DNA of 64,000 nucleotides from Flavobacterium fryxellicola (GTDB taxonomy: Bacteria > Bacteroidota > Bacteroidia > Flavobacteriales > Flavobacteriaceae), in contig NZ_FRDK01000001.1 in the NCBI RefSeq assembly GCF_900143245.1, positions 310,001 to 374,000 on the forward strand. The letters run 5' to 3'. Shown here piece by piece: positions 46,786-56,487 of the stretch. The notes under the pieces were generated by a model. It worked only from the letters and a program-made list of their open reading frames with translations. It was not told where the DNA came from and ran no database searches. A program made the translations under genes and the position numbers. Every line of letters begins with the position of its first letter. Positions within the stretch are counted from its first letter, which is position 1.

Positions 46786-46862
46786 TACGAGGAACGAGGA
46801 ATCACTTATCAAATTCACAAAATTTGACCTACTTCATGAGATTCCTCCTTCGTCGGAATAAC
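46786..46862. repeat. Degenerate palindrome related to 26105-26161
   Basis: Shares GAGGAATC and GATTCCTCCTTCGTCGGAAT with the element at 26105. Arms are imperfect (ACGAGGAATC with GATTCCTCCTTCGT). Confidence 0.6.
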
Positions 46863-46880
46863 AATTTAAACATATTCCAC

Positions 46881-46957
46881 TAGCCCGGATAGCAGCGGCA
46901 TCCTTTTCTTGCTTTCTTTAGGCAAGAAAAGATACAGCGAAGAGCGGGAAATAGCTA
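46881..46957. repeat. Second copy of the possible structured RNA element
   Basis: AGCCC-GATA near 46882, ATCCTTTTCTTGC paired with GCAAGAAAAGAT, then AGCGGGAAATAGCT. Same conserved ends as 28470-28550 with a different but self-complementary centre, which is what a conserved RNA structure would show. Confidence 0.5.
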
Positions 46958-46999
46958 CTAATCCTTCGGCCTCATTAAAAATGACAATAAATAATTCCT

Positions 47000-47007
47000 T
47001 ATTTTTG
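47000..47007 (+). promoter_or_regulatory. Possible -7 element of metG
   Basis: TATTTTTG, 19 bases before the metG ATG; no good TTG -33. Confidence 0.4.
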
Positions 47008-47026
47008 CATTCAATAAAATTGAATC

Positions 47027-49084
47027 ATGACACAGAATCCAAAAAGATATACCATTACAGCGGCATTGCCTTATACGAACGGACCCATTCACATTGGCCA
47101 TTTGGCGGGGGTTTACGTGCCTTCTGACATTTATTCCCGTTACTTGCGTTTGCAAGGTAGAGATGTTTTATTTGTTTGCGGAAGCGATGAACACGGTGTG
47201 GCTATTTCGATGAAAGCCAAAAAAGAAGGTAGTACACCGCAAGAAGTCATTGATAAATATGACGGAATTATTCGCAAATCATTTAGTGACTTTGATATTT
47301 CGTTTGATAACTATTCCAGAACTTCGGCTAAAATTCACCATGATACGGCTTCGGAGTTTTTTAGGACTTTATATGAAAAAGGCGATTTTATCGAGCAAAT
47401 AACCGAGCAATTATACGATGCAAAAGCCGATCAGTTTTTGGCAGATCGTTTTGTGGTGGGAACTTGTCCAAAATGTGGCAACGAAGAGGCCTACGGTGAC
47501 CAATGCGAGAAATGTGGATCGACGCTAAACGCTACCGATTTAATTAATCCAAAATCTACTATTACGGGAGAAACGCCTATCATGAAATCAACGAAACACT
47601 GGTTTTTACCTTTGGATCGCTATGAAGATTTCTTGAAAGAATGGATTCTTGTGGGACATAAAAACGATTGGAAACCCAATGTTTACGGACAAGTAAAATC
47701 TTGGATTGATGGCGGGTTAGAACCTCGTGCAGTAACGCGTGACTTGGATTGGGGAATCGATGTTCCGGTTGAAGGTGCCGAAGGAAAAAAATTATATGTG
47801 TGGTTTGATGCGCCTATTGGCTATATTTCTTCTACTAAAGAATGGGCATTGCGCGAGGGGAAAGAGTGGGAACCGTACTGGAAAGATCAAGATACAAAAC
47901 TGGTTCACTTTATAGGGAAAGACAATATCGTTTTTCACTGTATCATTTTCCCAGCAATGCTAAAAGCAGAAGGAAGCTATATTTTGCCAGATAATGTTCC
48001 TGCAAATGAGTTCTTGAACTTGGAAGGAAATAAATTATCGACGTCTAAAAACTGGGCGGTTTGGCTGCACGAATATTTAGAAGATTTCCCAAACCAGCAA
48101 GATGTTTTGCGTTATGCACTGACATCGAATGCGCCAGAAACGAAGGATAATGATTTTACTTGGAAGGATTTCCAGGCGAGAAATAATAACGAATTGGTAG
48201 CGATTTACGGGAATTTCATTAATCGTGTGGTGGTGTTGACCAATAAATATTACAACGGAGTTGTTCCAAGTCCTAACGAATTATCAGCAGTGGACGAAGC
48301 CACTTTAACAGAATTAAAAGCCTATCCAGCAGTGATTTCGAGTTCGCTAGAACGTTACAGATTCCGCGAAGCGTTGAGCGAATTGATGAATGTGGCGCGT
48401 TTAGGAAATAAATATTTGGCCGATGAAGAGCCTTGGAAAGTCATTAAAGATAATCCAGAGCGCGTGCAAACACAAATGTATGTAGCGTTACAAATTGCTG
48501 CTGCCTTGAGTTCCCTTTGTGAACCGTTCTTGCCTTTTACCGCTAAAAAATTATCTAGAATCTTAAAAATAGAGTTTCCATTATCATGGGCTACTATTGC
48601 AGAAACTTCAGATTTGTTAAGGTCTGGACACCAAATTGGAGAAGCAGAACTGCTTTTTGCCAAAATTGAAGATGAGGAAATCCAGAAACAAATAGACAAA
48701 TTGGAAGCAACAAAAACAGCGAATAAAGCCGAAAACAAGGTGTCCGAACCACAAAAAGAAGCGATTCAATTTGATGATTTCGCCAAAATGGATTTGCGCG
48801 TTGGAACCATTCTAGAAGCAGAAAAAATGCCAAAAGCCAACAAGCTTTTGATTTTGAAAGTAGATACTGGAATTGATGTTCGCACGATTGTTTCTGGAAT
48901 TGCAGAGAGCTTTAAACCAGAAGATATCATTGGAAAAAAAGTAACTGTTTTAGTGAACTTGGCACCAAGAAACCTGCGCGGCGTAGAAAGTCAAGGAATG
49001 ATTTTGATGACTACAAATGCAGAAGGAAAATTAGTTTTTGTAAATCCAGATGCTGAAGCAGCGAATGGGGAGACTATAAATTAA
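47027..49084 (+). CDS. metG: Methionyl-tRNA synthetase with C-terminal tRNA-binding domain
   Basis: 685 residues. Class I synthetase: HIGH motif in [12 protein letters not shown], zinc-knuckle [23 protein letters not shown] variant KLSTS ([10 protein letters not shown]), and a C-terminal OB-fold tRNA-binding domain from about residue 577 ([18 protein letters not shown]). Charges initiator and elongator tRNA-Met. The Lys-Ala-rich linker before the OB domain is typical. ATG at 47027. Confidence 0.97.
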   Translation: MTQNPKRYTITAALPYTNGPIHIGHLAGVYVPSDIYSRYLRLQGRDVLFVCGSDEHGVAISMKAKKEGSTPQEVIDKYDGIIRKSFSDFDISFDNYSRTSAKIHHDTASEFFRTLYEKGDFIEQITEQLYDAKADQFLADRFVVGTCPKCGNEEAYGDQCEKCGSTLNATDLINPKSTITGETPIMKSTKHWFLPLDRYEDFLKEWILVGHKNDWKPNVYGQVKSWIDGGLEPRAVTRDLDWGIDVPVEGAEGKKLYVWFDAPIGYISSTKEWALREGKEWEPYWKDQDTKLVHFIGKDNIVFHCIIFPAMLKAEGSYILPDNVPANEFLNLEGNKLSTSKNWAVWLHEYLEDFPNQQDVLRYALTSNAPETKDNDFTWKDFQARNNNELVAIYGNFINRVVVLTNKYYNGVVPSPNELSAVDEATLTELKAYPAVISSSLERYRFREALSELMNVARLGNKYLADEEPWKVIKDNPERVQTQMYVALQIAAALSSLCEPFLPFTAKKLSRILKIEFPLSWATIAETSDLLRSGHQIGEAELLFAKIEDEEIQKQIDKLEATKTANKAENKVSEPQKEAIQFDDFAKMDLRVGTILEAEKMPKANKLLILKVDTGIDVRTIVSGIAESFKPEDIIGKKVTVLVNLAPRNLRGVESQGMILMTTNAEGKLVFVNPDAEAANGETIN

Positions 49085-49087
49085 CCC

Positions 49088-49274
49088 GTTGGGTGTAATT
49101 AGTATTTAATGATCATTTTTCGTCAGTTCAAGTGATTTTCTCCCGAAGCCTTGGGAAGAAAATCGTATCGAGAACAAGAAAAATTAGTAGTAAAAACGAT
49201 TCTCGATACATTTTTTGTTCCATTTCATTGCACAAAAAACACTCGAACTGACGTTTTTGAAAATTGCACCCAAC
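49088..49274. repeat. Large nested inverted repeat
   Basis: Three nested arm pairs: GTTGGGTGTAATT (49088-49100) with AATTGCACCCAAC (49262-49274); CGTCAGTTCAAGTG (49121-49134) with CACTCGAACTGACG (49240-49253); GTATCGAGAAC (49165-49175) with TTCTCGATAC (49200-49209). Each pair has at most one or two wobbles, giving a long stem of about 187 bases. Confidence 0.75.
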
Positions 49275-49372
49275 AGATTATAAATTAAGAAAATATACAA
49301 ACACCTATTTCACTAATTTTCACCAATTTATTCGTGTAAATTGGTGAGATTCGTATTTTTAATAGCTGGAAA

Positions 49373-50275
49373 ATGACCAACGCCAAACCAAGATTAGCTT
49401 TAGCCTTTGGAATACTTTGTATTTCTATTTTTCCAATATTGGTAAAACTCAAGCTTACTCCTGGATTAATTTCTGCATTTTACAGAATGGCCATTGCGCT
49501 AATGTTGCTTTTACCTTATGTACTTATTACAAAAAAATTTAAACTTCCTCAGAAAAAATACTTGCTTTTGGCTGTGATTTGCGGCATATTATTTGCCTCC
49601 GATGTTGCGGTATGGAATGTTGCGATTCAGCATTCAAGTGCTACTCAAGCTTCTTTATTGACCAATTTATCTCCTCTTTGGGTGGGGATTATTTCGTATG
49701 TGTTTTTAAAAACTAAACCGGCAACTAATTTTTGGATTGGAACGATAGTGGCTTTGTTTGGAATGGCAATGTTAGTAGGTTTTCAGTTTTTTTTGGAATT
49801 GGATTTTGACACTGCTTTCCTTTTGGCGGTATTGTCAGGAGTATTGTATTCAATCTATTTATTAGTGAGTAAAAAAGCCCTTTCCCAAATAGATGTACTT
49901 TCCTTTATGACCGTTAGTTTATTGGCATCCACCCTATATTTAGCGATAGTTTGTATATTCATGAACGAACCTTTTTCTGGTTTTTCTGATCTGGGATGGT
50001 TCGTTTTACTCATTCAAGCAGTGGTTTGTCAATTGATGGCATGGCTCTCTATTAGTTTTGCGACACAACATATGCGACCTACAAGAGTTTCGCTAAGTTT
50101 GTTAGGACAAGCAGTTATCACCTCGCTATTGGCATGGGTATTTCTGGATGAAAAAATCAGCTTGAATATGATTATTGGTGGTCTTATTTTGCTGTTGGGT
50201 ATCCGAATTACCTTTTACACTAAAAACCCTTTTGATAAAAAAATAGTAAAAAACACTAAGAACATTCCTCTTTGA
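49373..50275 (+). CDS. EamA/DMT family transporter
   Basis: 300 residues, ten predicted helices in two EamA repeats (FGILCISIFPILVKLKLTPG, then SVLYSIYLLVSKKALSQ in the second half as GVLYSIYLLVSKKALSQ). Small-metabolite exporter or importer of unknown substrate. A second EamA gene, not closely related, lies at 60062. 15 bases from the HAD gene downstream. Confidence 0.88.
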   Translation: MTNAKPRLALAFGILCISIFPILVKLKLTPGLISAFYRMAIALMLLLPYVLITKKFKLPQKKYLLLAVICGILFASDVAVWNVAIQHSSATQASLLTNLSPLWVGIISYVFLKTKPATNFWIGTIVALFGMAMLVGFQFFLELDFDTAFLLAVLSGVLYSIYLLVSKKALSQIDVLSFMTVSLLASTLYLAIVCIFMNEPFSGFSDLGWFVLLIQAVVCQLMAWLSISFATQHMRPTRVSLSLLGQAVITSLLAWVFLDEKISLNMIIGGLILLLGIRITFYTKNPFDKKIVKNTKNIPL

Positions 50276-50290
50276 TTCTAAAAAAATAAT

Positions 50291-50980
50291 ATGAAAAATA
50301 TAAAAGTAATCGCTTTTGATGCGGACGACACTCTATTTATAAATGAAACTTACTTTGCTGAAACCGAAGAAAAATTCTGCAGTTTAATGAGCGATTACCT
50401 GTCCAATCAAGGGATCTCTAAAGAACTTTTTAAGGTCGAAATTGATAATTTGCGATTATACGGTTACGGAATCAAAGGGTATATTCTTTCCATGATTGAA
50501 GCAGCAATGTCCATTTCTAATCATACGTTGCCAATTGAAATGATCGCAAAAATTATCCAATACGGCAAAGAATTATTAGAGAAACCAATTGTATTACTAG
50601 ACGGTGTTGAAGAAACTCTAGATGCTTTACACGGAAAATATAAATTAGTGGTGGCTACCAAAGGTGATTTATTGGACCAACGAAGAAAACTACACAATTC
50701 TGGTTTGGGGCATTACTTTCATCACATTGAGGTGATGTCAGACAAACAAGAAGTAGATTACACCGATTTGATAAAACGTCTAGAGATAGAGCCGTCAGAA
50801 TTTTTTATGATTGGAAATTCTTTAAAATCGGATGTTTTACCGGTTTTAGCCATTGGTGGACACGCAGTACATATTCCGTTTCACACGACTTGGGCACATG
50901 AAAAAATTGCTCATAAAGTCGTTCATGCTAATTTTAGTGCTTTAGAAAAAATCACAGACGTTTTAAAGCGATTGGAATAA
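50291..50980 (+). CDS. HAD-superfamily hydrolase
   Basis: 229 residues. Motif I FDADDTLFINE (nucleophile Asp and following acid Asp), motif II region VVATKG, motif IV EFFMIGNSLKSDV. The helical cap (about 20-90) marks the C1 class. Such phosphatases act on sugar phosphates or nucleotides; the substrate is unknown. Follows the EamA gene closely and may share its transcript. Confidence 0.88.
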   Translation: MKNIKVIAFDADDTLFINETYFAETEEKFCSLMSDYLSNQGISKELFKVEIDNLRLYGYGIKGYILSMIEAAMSISNHTLPIEMIAKIIQYGKELLEKPIVLLDGVEETLDALHGKYKLVVATKGDLLDQRRKLHNSGLGHYFHHIEVMSDKQEVDYTDLIKRLEIEPSEFFMIGNSLKSDVLPVLAIGGHAVHIPFHTTWAHEKIAHKVVHANFSALEKITDVLKRLE

Positions 50981-51139
50981 GTATTTTCAATAGCAAAACA
51001 GAAGGAGATAAAATTTTATACGATTGTTTAGTATCCCTATTTGAAATAAAATCTTTCGTTCAACTGGTTTTTGAACATAAAAAGACAAAGAGTCTAAAAT
51101 TGAAAAAAGCACTAAAATTATCAAAAATCTGACAATAAT

Positions 51140-51177
51140 TTCTATAAAAACGCACTGAACAGTGTGTTTTTATAGAA
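51140..51177. terminator. Hairpin terminator
   Basis: TTCTATAAAAACGCACT (51140-51156) pairs with AGTGTGTTTTTATAGAA (51161-51177), one wobble, GAAC loop. Between the HAD and OmpA genes. Confidence 0.7.
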
Positions 51178-51234
51178 TTAAAACGAATCGTTATATAATT
51201 TACGCTTTAAAATTTATCATCAAACTTTGTGCTG

Positions 51235-51242
51235 TAGTTTTG
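51235..51242 (+). promoter_or_regulatory. Possible -7 element of the OmpA-barrel gene
   Basis: TAGTTTTG, 22 bases before the ATG; no clear -33. Confidence 0.4.
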
Positions 51243-51264
51243 TAAAAAATTAAAAAATTACCAC

Positions 51265-52524
51265 ATGAAAAGAATCATACTTAGCCTAGTTTTTGGTGCA
51301 GCTATTAACACAATGAGTGCACAAACTGAACCTGTAAAAAGTAGTGAAATGGATTATAACAAATGGTCTATTGAATTTGCGGGCGGTGTCAACAAACCAC
51401 AGCAACCAATGACTCCTGGATATTTTACGTCTACACCAAGTGCTTTTGTAGCAGATCTTGGCGTTAGATACATGTTCAACAACAAATTTGGTTTGAAAGC
51501 GGATATAGGATACAATAGCTTCCAAGCAAAAAAAGAATCTATTGATTTCGAAACAAATTATTACAGAGCTAATTTACAAGCCGTTACTAATTTAGGAAGA
51601 ATTTTGAATTTTGAGAGTTGGACCAAATCAATTGGTTTGTTATCACATACTGGTTTTGGGTATGCACAGTTAAGAAATAAAGACAATGAAATCCAAGACA
51701 AGATGGGTAACTTTATTACTGGTGTAACTGGACAAATTAAACTAAGCAACAGACTGGCATTAACCGGAGATTTTACTACGATTGTTAATTTCAGCCAAGG
51801 AACTGCTTTTGACGGAGCGAGCCTTACGCCTGAAGCACGTGGTTTTCAAGGAATTCTTTTTAACGGTACGGTAGGTTTAACCGTTTATTTAGGTAAAAAC
51901 GAAAAACATGCGGACTGGGTGATTGACAACGAAAAAGAAATCGAAGAGTTAAGACAAAAAATTACTGCCATCGAAACTTCGATGTTAGACACTGATAAAG
52001 ATGGCGTAGCTGATTATTTAGATCAAGAAGCAAATACACCTGAAGGAGCGCTGGTTGATACCAAAGGAAGATCAATTGATAAAAACAACAATAATGTTCC
52101 AGACGAAACTGAAGCTTACATCTTAAAGAATTATGCTAGCAAAACTGGGAACAGTACAGTAGTTTATGATAACGAACTAATTAAAAGTTTAATTAATGGA
52201 GGTTATGTTGCTGTTTATTTTGACTTTAACAAAACTACTCCAACTAATGTTTCTACAGAAGGAACTGATTTTATCTTAACCTACTTGAGAAACAATCCTT
52301 CCGCTTCCGTGGACATTATTGGTCATGCTGACGAATTAGGAAGATCTGCATACAATGACAAATTATCTAATGCAAGAGCTAAAAATGTTAAAAACACGTT
52401 AGTAAAAGCTAATATCGATGCATCAAGATTGAATTTAATTGCTGCTGGTGAAGATACTTCAGTAAACAAAGATTCTGAAAGTGCTAGAAAACTGGTTAGA
52501 AGAGTTACTTTCACAGTAAAATAA
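51265..52524 (+). CDS. OmpA family outer-membrane protein
   Basis: 419 residues. Signal peptide MKRIILSLVFGAAINTMSAQ. Residues about 30-210 form a beta-barrel (WSIEFAGGVNKPQQP, LGVRYMFNNKFGLKADIGYN). Then a coiled stretch, two calcium-binding thrombospondin type-3-like repeats (DTDKDGVADYLDQ, KNNNNVPDETE), and the OmpA peptidoglycan-binding domain (DIIGHADELGRSAYNDKLSN through RLNLIAAGEDTSVN). A major porin-like protein that ties outer membrane to wall. Ends in a strong terminator. Confidence 0.95.
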   Translation: MKRIILSLVFGAAINTMSAQTEPVKSSEMDYNKWSIEFAGGVNKPQQPMTPGYFTSTPSAFVADLGVRYMFNNKFGLKADIGYNSFQAKKESIDFETNYYRANLQAVTNLGRILNFESWTKSIGLLSHTGFGYAQLRNKDNEIQDKMGNFITGVTGQIKLSNRLALTGDFTTIVNFSQGTAFDGASLTPEARGFQGILFNGTVGLTVYLGKNEKHADWVIDNEKEIEELRQKITAIETSMLDTDKDGVADYLDQEANTPEGALVDTKGRSIDKNNNNVPDETEAYILKNYASKTGNSTVVYDNELIKSLINGGYVAVYFDFNKTTPTNVSTEGTDFILTYLRNNPSASVDIIGHADELGRSAYNDKLSNARAKNVKNTLVKANIDASRLNLIAAGEDTSVNKDSESARKLVRRVTFTVK

Positions 52525-52542
52525 TTTACTTTTTAGTACAAC

Positions 52543-52580
52543 AAAAAGCCCTAAAGGAATTTTCTTTTAGGGCTTTTTTT
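52543..52580. terminator. Terminator after the OmpA gene
   Basis: AAAAAGCCCTAAA (52543-52555) pairs with TTTAGGGCTTTTT (52566-52578), with a T run after. Confidence 0.88.
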
Positions 52581-52701
52581 GTACTTAATTTATAGTTTAG
52601 TAAAATCCTAATTTACATTTGTAGGCCTAAAAAGTTCCTGAAATGAATTTCGGGTTTAAGAAGATTAGAAGTACTTTTGAAAAAATTAAAATCCTATCCT
52701 C

Positions 52702-53331
52702 TTGAGAACACTTTTAGACCTAGAAAATTGGAACAGAAAAGAACATTTTCAATTCTTTAAACAATTCGAAGAACCTTTTTTTGGTGCCACCGTCGAAATT
52801 GATTGCACCAAAGCTTATGCTTCTGCGAAAATCTTAAAGACCTCCTTTTTCAGTTATTATCTATACCAAACTTTAAGAGCAGTAAACACAATTGAATCTT
52901 TTCGGTATCGAATTGCAGATGATCAAATATACGTTTGTGATCAAATCAATGCTTCGGCTACTATTGGCCGCGAAGATGGCAGTTTTGGATTTTCTTTAAT
53001 GGAATACAATTCTGATTTTTCAGTTTTCGCAGCAAGCAGCACCAAAGAAATAGAACGAATCCAGACCACGACTGGACTCTTTACCCGAAACTTTGACGAT
53101 GATAATGTCATTCACTTTTCGGCGATTCCTTGGCTGGATTTCACCTCGTTATCGCATGCCAGAAGTTATACATTTCCGGATAGCTGTCCTAAAATTTCTT
53201 TTGGAAAAATGAAAATTGCTGATAACGGAAAAAGAACCATAGCAATGTCTGTTCATGTGCATCACGGCTTGATGGATGGTTTCCATGTCGGTCAATTTGT
53301 GGATTGTTTCCAAGAGTTGATGAATCAATAA
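52702..53331 (+). CDS. CatA-like chloramphenicol acetyltransferase family protein
   Basis: 209 residues. Type A CAT fold with the catalytic His in VHVHHGLMDGFHVGQF (HHxxxDG) and the family start LDLENWNRKEHFQFF. The only usable start is TTG at 52702; a TAA stop lies just upstream in frame and no ATG precedes the core. Acetylates chloramphenicol or a related acceptor using acetyl-CoA; the true substrate is not readable. Alone after the OmpA terminator. Confidence 0.85.
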   Translation: MRTLLDLENWNRKEHFQFFKQFEEPFFGATVEIDCTKAYASAKILKTSFFSYYLYQTLRAVNTIESFRYRIADDQIYVCDQINASATIGREDGSFGFSLMEYNSDFSVFAASSTKEIERIQTTTGLFTRNFDDDNVIHFSAIPWLDFTSLSHARSYTFPDSCPKISFGKMKIADNGKRTIAMSVHVHHGLMDGFHVGQFVDCFQELMNQ

Positions 53332-53436
53332 AAAATAGGTTGGAATACGCTACCAAATTAACTTTTAAAAGCGCGTACACACCCGCGTTTTTTTCACCTG
53401 CGTCGAAGATGTAACTTTAATAAAAAGATTTTCTTT

Positions 53437-54336
53437 ATGTTTCCAATAGCATTTCATCCTATATATCAGCATCCGTTACCAGAGGGACATCGTTTTCCCA
53501 TGTTGAAATATGAATTACTACCGCAACAATTAGTGTTCGAAGGGACCGCTTCACCATCCGATTTTTATGAACCTGAAGAATGTGATTTAGATTCTGTTTT
53601 AGCCATTCACAAACCAGACTATGTAAATGATTTGTTGCATCTGACCTTACATGCAAAGGCAGCAAGAAAAATTGGATTTCCATTGTCTAAAGAACTAGTG
53701 CAACGCGAACTAATAATTGCACAAGGAACCATCACTGGTGCTCAAAAATCATTTGACACAAAAGTGTCTTTTAATATAGCAGGCGGAACGCATCATGCGT
53801 ACGCTACTCATGGAGAAGCTTTTTGTTTGTTAAATGACCAAGCTATTGCTGCTCAGTTTTTGTTAAACCACAAACTAGCCAAAAAGATCCTAATCATCGA
53901 TTTAGATGTACATCAAGGAAATGGAACGGCTGCCATTTTTCAGAACAATCCGCATGTATTTACTTTTTCTACGCATGGCAAAACAAATTATCCTTTCAAA
54001 AAAGAAACCTCTGATTTAGATATTGCTTTCGACGATGGTGCAACGGATGAGGAATTCCTCCATACCATTGCAAGTGTAATTCCGAAATTGATAGCAACTC
54101 AAAAGCCCGATTTTATTTTTTATTTAGCGGGAGTTGATATTTTAGCTACTGATAAATTAGGGAAGCTAGGCTGCTCCGTGGAAGGCTGTAAAAAAAGAGA
54201 TGAACTGGTTTTTGAACTTTGCTCAAAACACCAAATTCCTGTGCAGGTTTCTATGGGTGGTGGCTACTCTCCTGATATAAAAACGATTATTGAAGCCCAC
54301 GCCAATACCTTTAGAGCTGCAAAAGATATTTTCTAA
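53437..54336 (+). CDS. Histone-deacetylase-family protein
   Basis: 299 residues. Deacetylase arginase-fold with metal ligands in DLDVHQGNG (Asp, His) and YLAGVDIL (Asp), and the paired His of NIAGGTHHAY. MGGGYSPDIKTIIEAHA is the family C-terminus. Acts on acetylated amines or polyamines; exact substrate unknown. Convergent with ssb. Confidence 0.9.
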   Translation: MFPIAFHPIYQHPLPEGHRFPMLKYELLPQQLVFEGTASPSDFYEPEECDLDSVLAIHKPDYVNDLLHLTLHAKAARKIGFPLSKELVQRELIIAQGTITGAQKSFDTKVSFNIAGGTHHAYATHGEAFCLLNDQAIAAQFLLNHKLAKKILIIDLDVHQGNGTAAIFQNNPHVFTFSTHGKTNYPFKKETSDLDIAFDDGATDEEFLHTIASVIPKLIATQKPDFIFYLAGVDILATDKLGKLGCSVEGCKKRDELVFELCSKHQIPVQVSMGGGYSPDIKTIIEAHANTFRAAKDIF

Positions 54337-54394
54337 AATATTTGAACGATCAGAAGATGTAGTCTCAAATTCAAATATTTCCTTGCTTAGGTGC

Positions 54395-54433
54395 AAAAAA
54401 AATGCACGAACTTCCTTCGGAGAAATCCGTGCA
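54395..54433 (-). terminator. Terminator of ssb
   Basis: TGCACG (54403-54408) pairs with CGTGCA (54428-54433), inner CTTC/GGAG-like bases, with eight A to the left (T run on the minus strand). Confidence 0.65.
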
Positions 54434-54448
54434 ATTAAAAGATGGATT

Positions 54449-54772
54449 CTATTTTCCTAAAAGCAACACTTCATTAGCAACGATTTCAGTTACATAGCGT
54501 TTTTCGCCGTTTTTATCGTCATAACTTCTGTGGGTTAGTTTTCCTTCGATACCAATTTCCTTTCCTTTAGATACATATTTTTCAATAATATCCGCTGTTT
54601 TCCCCCAAGCAGTAACCCGATGCCATTCGGTTTGTTCTACTTTATCGCCGTTCTCTTTGTAATAGACATCATTTGTGGCGATGCTTACGGTGGCTAATTT
54701 TTTTCCTCCTTCTAATGTTTTTACTTCAGGATCTTGACCTACTCTTCCGATTAATTGTACTTTGTTTTTCAT
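54449..54772 (-). CDS. ssb: Short single-stranded DNA-binding protein
   Basis: 107 residues, an OB-fold SSB: NKVQLIGRVGQDPEVKTLEGG, WHRVTAWGKTADIIEKYVSKGK, YVTEIVANEVLLLGK. It ends right after the fold; the flexible linker and acidic tip (DDDxPF-like) of housekeeping SSB, which recruits repair proteins, are missing. So it may be a second, specialised SSB rather than the main one. ATG at 54772. Confidence 0.9.
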   Translation of the reverse strand: MKNKVQLIGRVGQDPEVKTLEGGKKLATVSIATNDVYYKENGDKVEQTEWHRVTAWGKTADIIEKYVSKGKEIGIEGKLTHRSYDDKNGEKRYVTEIVANEVLLLGK

Positions 54773-54957
54773 GGCGTGTAAATTTATATATTAGTGTTTA
54801 TAGTTTGTTTGTTAAAACGTTCTTTCGAATCAACAGGGCAAAGATGCAACAGGTTCAAATCTTTATTCGGTTGCTAACTATTTACTTTCGGTTGTAACTA
54901 TTTGTAACCGTTTGTAAATGGATTAATTTAGTTATATTTGTTAAAAATCATATTATT

Positions 54958-56487
54958 ATGCAAGCCAAAATAAACAAGGTAGAATTACGAAATCTGAAAA
55001 TTGATGACTACAAAGAGCTAAAAAAATCTATGGTAGAATCATATCCAGAAATGGTTGGTTCCTACTGGAGAGAACACCATATAGAAAAATTATTAAGCAT
55101 TTTCCCTGAAGGGCAGTTAGTAATTTTAGTAGATGGAAAAGTAGTAGGTTCTGCATTATCCCTAATTGTTGATGAAAGTTTAGTCGACAAAAATCATAAC
55201 TATTCAGATATAACTGGAAAATATACTTTTTCGACACACAATTCAAAAGCAGATGTGTTATATGGTATAGACGTTTTTATACACCCTAATTACAGAGGAC
55301 TGCGTCTGGGAAGACGATTGTATGACGCCCGAAAAGAATTATGTGAACAACTCAATCTTAAAGCCATTGTCTTTGCTGGAAGGATTCCTAATTACGGTCA
55401 ACATGCGGATACACTCACTCCCAAAAATTATATTGAAAAGGTAAAAAGAAAAGAATTACATGATCCCGTTCTTTCGTTTCAGTTGAGTAATGATTTCCAC
55501 GTGATCAGAGTGATGAAAAATTATCTAGAAGGCGATACCGATTCTAAGGAATTTGCAGTTTTACTAGAATGGAATAACATTTATTACGATGAAAGTCCCA
55601 AATTGATAAACCTAGAAAAAAGTGTTATTCGATTGGGGTTGGTTCAATGGCAAATGCGTCAACTGAATAATCTGGAAGCTTTATTCGAACAATGCGAATT
55701 TTTTGTTGACGTCGTTTCTGGTTATGGAAGTGATTTTGCATTATTTCCAGAACTTTTTGCCGCGCCTTTAATGGCCGATTACAACCATTTATCTGAAGCA
55801 GAAGCAATACGAGAACTGGCCAAACATTCAGAACCAATCCGCAAACGCTTTCAAGAATTAGCCATTTCGTATAATATCAACATCATCACGGGAAGCATGC
55901 CATATTTAGAAAACGGCACGCTATACAATGTAGGCTTTCTATGCAAAAGAGACGGAACATCAGAGATGTATGCTAAAATTCACGTGACTCCAAATGAAGT
56001 TCAACATTGGGGAATGACGGGCGGATCACAAATCAGGACTTTTGACACCGATTGTGGAAAAATAGGCATTATGATTTGTTATGATGTGGAATTTCCTGAA
56101 CTATCCAGATTAATGGCTGATGAGGGCATGAATATTTTATTCGTTCCCTTCTTGACAGACACCCAAAACGCCTATACCAGAGTCAAGCATTGTGCCCAAG
56201 CCAGAGCTATAGAGAACGAATGTTATGTAGCCATAGCTGGCTGTGTCGGAAATCTTCCTAAGGTGAACAATATGGATATCCAGTATGCGCAATCCGCTGT
56301 GTTTACCCCTTCGGATTTTGCATTTCCAAGTAACGGAATCAAGGCAGAAGCCACTCCAAATACCGAGATGACGCTGATCGTAGATGTAGATTTAGATTTA
56401 CTAAAAGAACTTCACGAGCATGGAAGCGTTCGAATTCTAAAAGACCGCAGAACAGATTTGTACGATATCAAAAAAATAAATCCATGA
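54958..56487 (+). CDS. GNAT acetyltransferase fused to a carbon-nitrogen hydrolase
   Basis: 509 residues. N-terminal GNAT (about 5-175) with the acetyl-CoA site VFIHPNYRGLRLGRRLYDA. C-terminal nitrilase-superfamily domain (about 220-500) with the Glu-Lys-Cys triad: LFPELFAAP, YAKIHVTP and IGIMICYDVEFPE. The order GNAT-CN hydrolase is a known bacterial architecture of unresolved substrate; it may acylate and then cleave an amide. Overlaps the next gene by four bases. Confidence 0.92.
   Translation: MQAKINKVELRNLKIDDYKELKKSMVESYPEMVGSYWREHHIEKLLSIFPEGQLVILVDGKVVGSALSLIVDESLVDKNHNYSDITGKYTFSTHNSKADVLYGIDVFIHPNYRGLRLGRRLYDARKELCEQLNLKAIVFAGRIPNYGQHADTLTPKNYIEKVKRKELHDPVLSFQLSNDFHVIRVMKNYLEGDTDSKEFAVLLEWNNIYYDESPKLINLEKSVIRLGLVQWQMRQLNNLEALFEQCEFFVDVVSGYGSDFALFPELFAAPLMADYNHLSEAEAIRELAKHSEPIRKRFQELAISYNINIITGSMPYLENGTLYNVGFLCKRDGTSEMYAKIHVTPNEVQHWGMTGGSQIRTFDTDCGKIGIMICYDVEFPELSRLMADEGMNILFVPFLTDTQNAYTRVKHCAQARAIENECYVAIAGCVGNLPKVNNMDIQYAQSAVFTPSDFAFPSNGIKAEATPNTEMTLIVDVDLDLLKELHEHGSVRILKDRRTDLYDIKKINP

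Larger units (their letters stand above)
46671..47026. other. Divergent region with two repeat elements
   Basis: Holds the palindrome relative at 46786-46862, the possible RNA element at 46881-46957 and a metG -7 element at 47000-47007. No gene. Confidence 0.6.

Noticed and set aside
49088..49274. Insertion sequence
   Set aside because: No transposase frame lies inside the inverted repeat; it is at most a non-autonomous element.
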